DNA of 64,000 nt, from NCBI RefSeq assembly GCF_950295315.1, contig NC_080175.1, positions 80,632,066 through 80,696,065 of the forward strand, read 5' to 3'. A program made the translations under genes and the position numbers. The DNA is from Erinaceus europaeus (Eukaryota; Chordata; Mammalia; Eulipotyphla; Erinaceidae). A model generated the notes under the pieces. It was not told the origin of the DNA and did not search any database. It saw only the letters and a program-made list of their open reading frames with translations. Within the stretch, counting starts at the first letter, position 1. Each line of letters starts with the position of its first letter. This document shows, in pieces, positions 56,668 to 64,000 of this stretch.

Positions 56668-56952
56668 CGGGGGCCAGGCGGTAGTGCAGCGGGTTAAGCA
56701 TTAAGGATCCCAGTTCAAGCACCCAGCTCCGCATCTGCAAGGGGTGGCTTCACAGGTGGTGAAGCAGGTCTGCAGGTGTCTTTCTCTCCTCCTTTCTGTC
56801 TTACCTTCCTCTCTTGATTTCTCTCTGTCCTAAACAACAGTAAACAACAAGGGCAACAAAAGTAAGAAAAATAGCCTCCAGGAGCAGTGGATTCATAGTG
56901 CAGGCACCAAGCCCCAGCAATAATCCTGGAGACAAAAAAAAAAAAAAAAAGA
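56668..56952 (+). mobile_element. SINE-A (long form)
   Basis: GGGGCCAGGCGGTAGTGCAGC head (chimeric start resembling SINE-B), CCTCCAGGAGCAGTGGATTC extension, poly(A) ~20. Confidence 0.85.
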
Positions 56953-56987
56953 CTCATTCATACCTAATGCATGTGTTAATTCTTTCT

Positions 56988-57125
56988 TTCTTTTTTTTTT
57001 AACCAGAGCACTGCTCAGCTCTGGCTAATGGTAGTGTGGGGGGATTGAACCTGGGACTTCAAGGCCTCCGGCATAAAAGTCTATTTGTATAACCATTGTA
57101 ACCATTATGCTATCTACCTACCACC
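56988..57125 (-). mobile_element. SINE-D
   Basis: ACCAGAGCACTGCTCAGC to CATTATGCTATCTACC. Confidence 0.85.
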
Positions 57126-57524
57126 CCTGAAATTCATGTTTATCTGACAGCTTACCTGAATGCCAAAAAGACTGCAGGAAATCTATCTGTTCTTCCTTTC
57201 TTTTCCAGCACATGGGATGTCTCTGCCACATGCTAGGGGCTCTATAAATACCATCTTAATGCACCAGTCAGTAAAGTACATGGACACCCAAAGGAAAATA
57301 ATTCAAAATTGGGTTTATATCAATACCCTTATAACACATACTTTTGGTTTAGCAATATGTGTCCAAGAAACTTTTAAAATTATTACTAAATCCTTGTTGA
57401 TTAAAATTACAAGTAGAAAATTTGAAAAATAAATAAATATCCAAATAATTAAAGTGTCATTTCAGGCAAGTTCGTATGAAATAACATTTTATTTTAGTTT
57501 CCTTTTTTTAAAACTTATAATTAA
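57126..57524. other. No gene recognised
   Basis: A weak acceptor-like TTCTTTTCCAG occurs near 57209, but what follows is not a GABRR3 exon. Confidence 0.4.
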
Positions 57525-59370
57525 TGCAGGGATCTGTGTTCCCACCCCACTCCTACCTCCCAGAGATAACAGTTAACCACTACAGTTTTCACAACGTCTT
57601 AGAAAAAAAATTCTTTTGCAAGTTCATGTATTTCAGTTCTCTAGATGCCACATTTGAGTTAAACCATCTTGTGTTGTCCTTCGTCTGTTTACTTATTTCA
57701 TTAAGCATAATCACCTCCAGTTCCATCTAATCCCCCTCCAAAAAAATAACATCTTTTCTTGATTGCTAATTAGTACTCCATGGTGTATATATCCCATAAA
57801 TTATTAGCCAATCATCTGTCAGTGGACATTTCACCTGCTTCCATCTTTTGGCTATTGTGAATATTGCAGCTATAAACATAGGGGTTCATATGTCTTTTCA
57901 AGTTAGTGATTGCTTGTATTTTGGATAGATATCTAATAGTGGTATTGTTGAAAGACTCTCCTTACAGTATTCCAAAGTGGCTATCGTAGTTCTATAGTAG
58001 TTTACATTCCCACCAGTGGTGTAGCAGAGTTCCTTTTTCTTCACAACCTTACCAACACCTGTCATTTCCTGGTTTGTTGATGATGTAAGCCATTCTCTCA
58101 TGTGTGAGATGATATCTCCGTGTAGTTTTAACTGGCATTTTTCTAATTACAAGTGAGGTGGATCATTTCTTCATGTGTCTGTGAGCTATGTGTATTTTTT
58201 CTTTCTTTCTTTTTTTTTTTTGCCTCCAGTGTTATCGCTAAGGCTCAGTGCCAGCACTATGAATACATTGCTCCTGGAGGTCATTTACTTATTATTATTA
58301 TTATTTTAATTGGATAGAAAGAGAGAAATTGAGAGGGGAAAGGAAAACAGAGAGGGAGAGAGAGAGACACCTGCAGAACTACTTCACTGTTTGTGAAGTG
58401 ACTCCTCTGCAGGTGGGGAGCCAGGGTCTTGAATCAGTTCCTTGTGTTTTGTACTATGTGCGCTTAGCCCAGTGTGCCACCGCCCTACATTCTTCCTGTA
58501 AAGGTTCTTCACCTCCCTGCTGAGATTATCTCTACGGTATTTACCTTTCTGGGTTTGATTATAAATGAGATTGAGTATTTGATTTCCCTTTCCTCTGACT
58601 CATCACTTGTATACAGTATGCCACAGATTTATGTGAACTGACTTTATACCCTACCTTACTGAATTTATTAATGATTGATCCAACAGGTTTTTTATTGTTG
58701 TTGTTGTTGTTATTGTTGTTGTTGGAGTCTTTGGAGTTTTCTAGGCATATTATCATGTTGCCAGAACAGAACAATAGTTTGATTTATTCCTTTCCAATTC
58801 ATCTCCTTTAATATCTCTTTCTTGTCTGATTGTGATGGCAAGGACCTCAAGGACTATGCTGAATAATAGTAGTGATTATGGACATATTTGTCTGCTTCCA
58901 GCTTTTTCCCAGTGAGAATGATGTGAGTTGTGGGTTTGTCGTAAATGGCCTTTATTATGTTAAGGAGTTGTCCATCTATCCCAGTTTCTGGAGCACCTTT
59001 GTCATAAATGGATGTTGGATCTTATCAAATGTCCTTTTGGCATCAATTGATATGACTTTGTGATTTTTGTCTTTCTTTTAGTTGATGTGGAGGATTACAT
59101 TGGTTAACCTCCAGATACTGAACCATCTGTGTTTCCTAGGAATGAATCCCACCATACTCTCTTGATATGTTGTTAGATTCAATTTGCCAAAATCTTGTTG
59201 AGTATCTTTGCATCAGTGTATATCAGGGATATAGATTTATAGATTTATAGTTTTGTTTGTTCATTTGTTTGTTTTTGGTAGAGCCTTTCCAGTTTGTGGG
59301 ATCAATATAACTTTTCTGTTTTGAAACACAAGTATCTGTTAGTATACATCCATTTACCCTATTAAATAGA
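57525..59370 (-). mobile_element. Old antisense L1 (ORF2 pieces and 3' UTR)
   Basis: Diverged ORF2 in reverse, including GGTGTATATATCCCATAAATT near 57782 and the RT region near 58900-59100. It carries many stops. A SINE-A lies inside at 58205-58492 and a (TTG)n run at ~58690-58724. Confidence 0.75.
58205..58492 (-). mobile_element. SINE-A (long form) inside old L1
   Basis: TTTTTTGCCTCCAGTG start, CCAGTGTGCCACCGCCC head. Confidence 0.8.
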
Positions 59371-59379
59371 AGAGGTTAT

Positions 59380-59530
59380 ATTTCTTTTTTATGACTTATT
59401 TATATATTAATGAGAGGGATAGGGAGAGGGAAAACCAGAACAATCATTCTGATATTCTGTTGGGGTTTAAACTCAAAACCTCATGATTGAGAATTAAAGA
59501 CCTTATCCACCGTGCCACCTCCTGGTCCTC
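59380..59530 (-). mobile_element. SINE-C, diverged
   Basis: Ends in CTTATCCACCGTGCCACCTCC, the reverse of the SINE-C head. Confidence 0.7.
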
Positions 59531-59753
59531 AAGAGGTTCAGTTTCAGCTGGAAATTCATACTTCATTATAAGCCATTTCATTGGCACCCTGTTGGTTTGT
59601 ACTTGTCAGACTTTTTGAGACCTCCTGACAGGTTCAACATTAGTTGATTTTTTTTTTTAACCTTCTTTTGGTCATACTTTAGAATCTGTCAAAAGCAGCC
59701 AGGCAAAGTACTGAAAAACTTACTGCTTGTAATGATGTTTTGAGTTATTTAAA

Positions 59754-59756
<3 letters not shown>

Positions 59757-59829
<73 letters not shown>
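59757..59829. repeat. (TG)n(TA)n microsatellite
   Basis: About 17 TG units, a GCGC interruption, then about 18 TA units. Confidence 0.95.
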
Positions 59830-59830
<1 letters not shown>

Positions 59831-59832
<2 letters not shown>

Positions 59833-59946
59833 ACCAGAGCACTGCTCAACTCTGGCTTATGGTGGTGCAGGGGATTGAACCTGGTACTTTGGAGCCTCAG
59901 GCATGAGACTCTGTTTGCATAACCATTGTGCTATCTACCACCAGCC
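59831..59946 (-). mobile_element. SINE-D
   Basis: ACCAGAGCACTGCTCAAC to CATTGTGCTATCTACC. The microsatellite replaces its tail. Confidence 0.85.
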
Positions 59947-59967
59947 TTCAAAATTCTTAATATTTAA

Positions 59968-60035
59968 ATATTGTATCCCTCTTATCCTATGGTTTTTGTC
60001 AGTGTTTCTTTTTTATAAATAAAAAATTTTAAAAA
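59968..60035 (+). mobile_element. Very short L1 3' end
   Basis: About 65 bp: ATCCCTCTTATCCTATGG to TTTTATAAATAAAAAATTTT. An extreme 5' truncation. Confidence 0.75.
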
Positions 60036-60291
60036 TATTGTCACAGTAAAAAGAAATAGCACTTTTTCAACATATTTTTCTCAGAAAAAATGAAAAAAGA
60101 TAAAGAGTAGGCTCAAATATGCATGGCTTTTATAACATGAGATAGAGGCACCCAAAATAAATTTAAAAACCAAGTTACAGGAAAATATAAGTGCAGTACA
60201 CCTCTGGGAATTAAGTATAAATTTGTGAAGTTTTTTTTTTCAACCTTTCAGTGTGCTTTCACTTACTACAATATACATTTCTTTTCTTTTT

Positions 60292-60465
60292 GTTTTCTTT
60301 TTTCTTTTTTCTTTTTCTCTTTTTTGTCTTGATAGAGGCAGAGAGAATGAGAGAGACTACTACAGCATCTAAACTACCTTCCATGCAATGGAGGCTAGGC
60401 TCAAACTCGAGTCATATGCATAGCAAAGTAAACACACTGTAGAAAAAGTGAATTATCTTGCCAGT
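60292..60465 (-). mobile_element. SINE-E
   Basis: T-rich tail, GGCTCAAACTCGAG B-box region, GAATTATCTTGCCAG head. Confidence 0.6.
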
Positions 60466-60482
60466 CAACAATATATACTTCT

Positions 60483-60612
60483 TAAAATATTTGAAGGAGA
60501 GAGAGAGAAACAGAGTATCACTCTTCCTTCTACTTTGTATGGTACCACCCAGGACAGAACTTGGAACCTCATGCAAACAAGTCTTGCATTCTACATACCG
60601 CACTGTCTCCCA
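60483..60612 (-). mobile_element. Old tRNA-like SINE
   Basis: GAACTTGGAACCTCATGC and TACATACCGCACTGTCTCCC in reverse orientation. Confidence 0.5.
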
Positions 60613-60664
60613 GACTATGCAGTATACATATTTTAAATACTACTAAAATGAACTCCATGGTTTA

Positions 60665-60892
60665 AAAAATATTTCATTGTTTTTTATTATTTTATTTATT
60701 TATTGAATAGAGACAGCCAGAAATTTAAGAAGGAAGGAGTTGATAGAGAGGGAGAAAGACAGACAGACATCTGCAACACTGCTTCACCACTCACAAAGCT
60801 TTCTCCCTGCAGGTGGGGACTAGGGGATCAAACCCCAGTCTTTGTACATTATAACATCTGTGCTCAAACAGATGCACCACCACCCAGCACCT
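60665..60892 (-). mobile_element. SINE-B
   Basis: TTATTGAATAGAGACAGCC end to GATGCACCACCACCC head. Confidence 0.85.
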
Positions 60893-61086
60893 TTTATTGT
60901 TTATTTGTTGGCTAGTGACAGAGAGAAATCAAAAAGAAAATGGGAGAAAAGGAGAGAGAAAGAGACACCTGCAGCACTGCTTCACCACTTATGAAACTCC
61001 CCCTGAAGATGGGGACTGGGGGCTTGAACTAGGTCTTTGCACGTGGTAACATATGAGCTCAGCCAGGTGTGCCACCACCCAACCCC
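60893..61086 (-). mobile_element. SINE-B
   Basis: Tandem neighbour of the previous one; GTGTGCCACCACCCAACCCC head. Confidence 0.8.
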
Positions 61087-62099
61087 TTCCATGGTAATTA
61101 TTTTAAGTGTGAGGATTAAGGCATTTTGGAAATTATATCCAAATACCAAATTAATAATCATACCTCAGTTAATTCAACTAGCTCTTTGATTCCAGAAAGC
61201 TGAATAGTTAGAAATTTATTTTCATTCACAAGTTATGCCTTCTTTTATCTATGAATTATTAAACATGGTCTCCTGAGAACAAACTCAAGAGTTATTCTCA
61301 TGCTAGTGTCCCATTTAAATATATGAGCTTTGTTGAAAGTTCAGAAACAGTCAAAGTAAAACCAATGAGTCTTGAAATAGTAGTTAGTAAAAATTTATTG
61401 TGCACAAAACAAAAGGCAGGAGCATTTAAACCAAAACATAAAATGAGACTTAGGGGGTGTATTGTTATAAAACAGCCCACAATATGAGAAGATAGTAATT
61501 GTTTATTCTTCATAGTGATTGGTGACACCAGAATTCTCAGTGGTAAGGAATTGTCCAGGGGTCCCCTCATTTCAAACTTGGAAAATAGCTTAAATTCTGC
61601 TTATGGTTTCTAGAAGCATAAACAACAAATGAACCAGGGCAAGTTAGTCTGGCAAAATAAACTAAACTATATTATATGGGTAAAATAATTTTTGTCAGCT
61701 CTGGTAATTATCAAGGCTGGTCTTCTTGTTTTATTTTAATATCTTCATCAAAATCAACATTTAATATTTCTCTTTGCTCTTATTATAATAACCACAGTAT
61801 GCAAATTAGTTTTACAGAAAAAGGCTATATTGTTGATACTGATTGTAAGAGGTACAAGTTTAGTTATTAAAGCACTGGATCTTCAGTTTCTTTCTCCTGT
61901 TTTCTTTAATGCCATGCTGGGAAATAGAGCCTCACATATGCACAATACCCCTAAGTGGTCTCCTGGGCACAACTGTTTCATTATTATTTTAGGGGGGTGG
62001 GAAGAGGGGGAAGATAACAGAGACAGAAGTGATAGAGAGGAGACAAGAGGGACAACTCTCATGGCTTTGTCATCATTAACTCAGAATATTGTCTGCCAA
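61087..62099. other. No gene; single-copy sequence
   Basis: A 90-codon minus-strand open frame ends near 61298, but it has no recognisable domain and no splice or promoter context. ~61990-62060 may be a SINE remnant. Confidence 0.4.
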
Positions 62100-62318
62100 T
62101 ATTACCTTACCAGCGTAAGGATCCCTGTTCGAGCCCCCAGCTCTCCACCTGCAGGGAAGTCGCTTTACAGGCAGTGAAGCAGGTCTACAGGTGTCTTTCT
62201 CTCCACCTCTCTGTCTTCACCTCCTCTCTCCATTTCTCTCTGTCCTATGCTACATTGACGATATCAATAACAACAACAAGGGCAACAAAAGGATATAAAT
62301 AAGTATTTTTTAAAAAAG
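62100..62318 (+). mobile_element. SINE-A, head-truncated
   Basis: Starts CAGCGTAAGGATCCCTGTTC at the B box; tail AAGGGCAACAAAAGG. Confidence 0.8.
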
Positions 62319-62487
62319 AATATTGCTTGACATAGATGATAAATACCCAGTAAATATTAGGTAGTAGCTATCATCATCAACAATTTTTACATAGATCATC
62401 ATCCTGATCCCTTCAGCACAGACTGAGTTCTTAGACATCAACAAATCTTTGAAGGTGACAGTCTTCACCTGTCAAATTCTCAAATCT

Positions 62488-62630
62488 TGCAGCATAGAAG
62501 GTGACATAGTGGACTAAGTGTTGGACACTCAAGCATGAGGTCTTGAATTTGATTCCCAGCTTATGCCAGAGCAATGCTCCAGTTCTCTCTTCTTTCTTTC
62601 CTTCTCCTCTCTCAAATAAATCTTTTTAAA
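62488..62630 (+). mobile_element. SINE-C, diverged
   Basis: GAAGGTGACATAGTGGAC head, AAGCATGAGGTCTTGAATTTG. Confidence 0.75.
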
Positions 62631-62659
62631 GTTCAATTAATTAATTTGAGTTTTTTGAA

Positions 62660-62867
62660 TGTTTTTATTTATTGATTATTGGATAGAGACAGAAGTAATT
62701 GAGAAGAGAGGGGGAGACAGAGAGGGAGAGAGACAAAGAGATACCTGCAGCCCTGCTCCACTGCTTGTAAAGTTTTCCCCCCTACAGGTGGGGACCAGGG
62801 GCTTGAACTTGCAACCTTGCACACTGCAATGTGTGCACTTAACCAGGTGTGTCACTGTCTGGCCCCA
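62660..62867 (-). mobile_element. SINE-B
   Basis: TTATTGGATAGAGACAG end to GTGTCACTGTCTGGCCCC head. Confidence 0.85.
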
Positions 62868-62884
62868 TTAATTTGATTTTTAAT

Positions 62885-63143
62885 TATGACCAAGTTTATT
62901 GCTGGAGCTTGGTGTTTGCATAATGAAACCACCACTCTTGGTGGCCATTTTTGCACTTTTATTTTATTTTATTTTACAGGACAGATAGAAATTGAGAGGG
63001 AGAAATAGAGAGGGAGAAGGAGAGAGACATCTGCAGACCTACTTCACTGCTTGTGACCCACCCTTCCTCCCCCACGCAGGTGGGGAGCAGGGCACACAAG
63101 GTTGGTAACATGACCTTAACTGAATGTGCCACCACCCGGCCCC
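62885..63143 (-). mobile_element. SINE-A/B type, diverged
   Basis: GTTTATTGCTGGAGCTTGG to GTGCCACCACCCGGCCCC. Confidence 0.7.
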
Positions 63144-63394
63144 CCTCTTTTTAAAAAAAAATCTTAAATCTTGCCTTAGAACTGACTCCCCAATCACTGC
63201 CCTTTCCAGTTTTCTGGCTGCCAAATCTCCAACCCAATTTTCTCTGTCATAAGTGTCCCCTTCCTTCTATTGTGTGGCAATCTAATGGAGACAGATGGAC
63301 CTTTCCACCAAGTATTTGGTCAAGAAGTCAATGCTGATGATACCACACAAACATACAAAAGAATATAAAGAGATTTAGTAGTCACATAATGAGA

Positions 63395-63572
63395 TTTTCT
63401 TTTTTTCTTGTGTTGGTGCCTGCCCTACAAATCGACTCCTCCTGGAGGCCATTTTCCCATTTTTTTTTTTTTGTCCTTGTTGTTATTGTTATAGGACAGA
63501 GAGAAATTGAGAGAGGAAGGGAAGACGGGGGTGGGGGGGAGAGAAATAGATGCCTGCAGACCTGCTTCACCA
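63395..63572 (-). mobile_element. SINE-A, 5'-truncated
   Basis: CCTGGAGGCCATTTTCCC to CTGCAGACCTGCTTCACC, where the next element begins. Confidence 0.75.
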
Positions 63573-63770
63573 TGAATCCACTGCTCCTAGGGACCGTTTT
63601 CCTTTTTTTTTTTTTTTTTTTTTTTTTTGCCCTTGTGGTGTGCTTGTTGTTGTTACTGCTGTTGTTGGATAGGACAGAGAGAAATTGAGAAAAGAAGGGA
63701 AAACAGAGGGGGAGAGAAAGGTAAACACTTGCAGACCTGCTTCACTGCTTGTGACGCGACCCCCCCTCCA
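63572..63770 (-). mobile_element. SINE-A, 5'-truncated, adjacent copy
   Basis: CATGAATCCACTGCTCC, poly(T) ~27 (63602-63628), GTTGTTGGATAGGACAG, ends near GACGCGACCCCCCC. Confidence 0.75.
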
Positions 63771-64000
63771 ACAGGGTTATTGCTGAGACCCAGCTATTGC
63801 TGCACGACAACTTCACCATCCCCAGTGTCCTTCCTCCCTCCTTTTCTTTTCTGATTGAGACAAAGAGAAATAAAGAGGGAGAGAGAGAATGGACCATTAT
63901 TCCTGACACTCCCCCCCCACACACAGGGGGAGACCAGGGTTCAAGCCCTGGCTGCTCACACATAGTGACATGAGTGTTCTACCAAGTACACCACTATTTG
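63771..64000 (-). mobile_element. SINE-B-like, cut by window end
   Basis: AGGGTTATTGCTGAGACC then CCAGGGTTCAAGCCCTGGC and a head ending at the window edge. Confidence 0.6.

Noticed and set aside
61298..61570. 90-codon minus-strand frame in otherwise unique sequence.
   Set aside because: No recognisable motif, splice pattern or repeat. A random frame of this length is expected in 64 kb.
54629..64000. Search for GABRR3 exon 7 and later exons (WYxRLxINF, FPATLM-type helix, WVSFWID).
   Set aside because: No such segment seen on the plus strand. They are probably beyond the window, but loss cannot be excluded.
1..64000. CRISPR arrays, bacterial operons, complete retroviral genes, tRNA genes.
   Set aside because: All direct repeats are eukaryotic retroelements or microsatellites. 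tRNA-like segments are SINE heads. ERV content is limited to solo LTRs.

Overview
This is nuclear DNA from a placental mammal. The likely source is a hedgehog (Erinaceidae, Eulipotyphla). I infer this from the dominant tRNA-derived SINEs, which have tRNA-like heads, a CACCTGCAGGGG body and AAC/AAT-rich or AATAAATAAA tails and match my memory of Erinaceus ERI elements. No database search was possible. About two thirds of the window is retrotransposon sequence, and there is nothing prokaryotic.

One protein-coding locus is present: the 5' half of GABRR3 (GABA-A receptor rho-3, a Cys-loop chloride channel subunit), on the + strand. Six coding exons are visible: 17843-17970 (signal peptide), 31408-31520, 38667-38734 (68 bp), 47657-47880 (224 bp), 53047-53129 (83 bp, the Cys-loop) and 54012-54628. 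All splice phases agree, and exon sizes match the family pattern. Exon 6 (141 bp when intact) is split by an antisense endogenous-retrovirus solo LTR (54094-54563) flanked by a 6-bp target duplication. Translation would stop inside the LTR before any transmembrane helix, so this allele should not make a channel. Exons 7 onward (transmembrane domains) are not in the window.

Layout. 1-12.8 kb is LINE-1 nested in LINE-1: a nearly full-length antisense L1 (1458-9560, broken ORF1 and ORF2) with two later insertions in its 5' UTR sits at the 5' end of an older + strand L1 (9561-12797). 12.8-17.5 kb holds L1 3'-UTR remnants and SINEs. 17.5-54.6 kb is the GABRR3 5' half, with introns full of SINEs, L1 3' ends, two ~1-kb inverted L1-derived elements either side of exon 2, and three solo LTRs (23.0, 32.6 and 54.1 kb). 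54.6-64 kb is repeat-rich intron or flank, including a solo LTR at 55.7 kb with a tandem-repeat U3 and an old antisense L1 at 57.5-59.4 kb.

SINE family names used below are mine. A: head TAGCGCAGCGGGTTAAGCGC, B box GGTTCGAGCC, tail AAGGGCAACAAAAGGG, sometimes with a CCTCCAGGAGCAGTGG extension. B: GGCCAGGTGGTGGCACACC head, GGCTGTCTCTATCCAATAAA end. C: GTGGATAAAGCATTGGACTC head. D: ATGGTTATGCAAAGAGACTC head. E: GATAGCTCACTTGG head. 'X' means an L1-derived element with a GTACCCCTCCTACCCTATGG 3' end. 'CCHC-LINE' is a separate non-LTR retrotransposon ending in a (GAA)n tail.

Most notable observations: the exon-interrupting LTR in GABRR3; three insertions of the CCHC-LINE, one only 20 bp long with a perfect 11-bp duplication; an insertion with a perfect 78-bp target duplication; composite L1 insertions; and inverted L1-derived elements enclosing GABRR3 exon 2.
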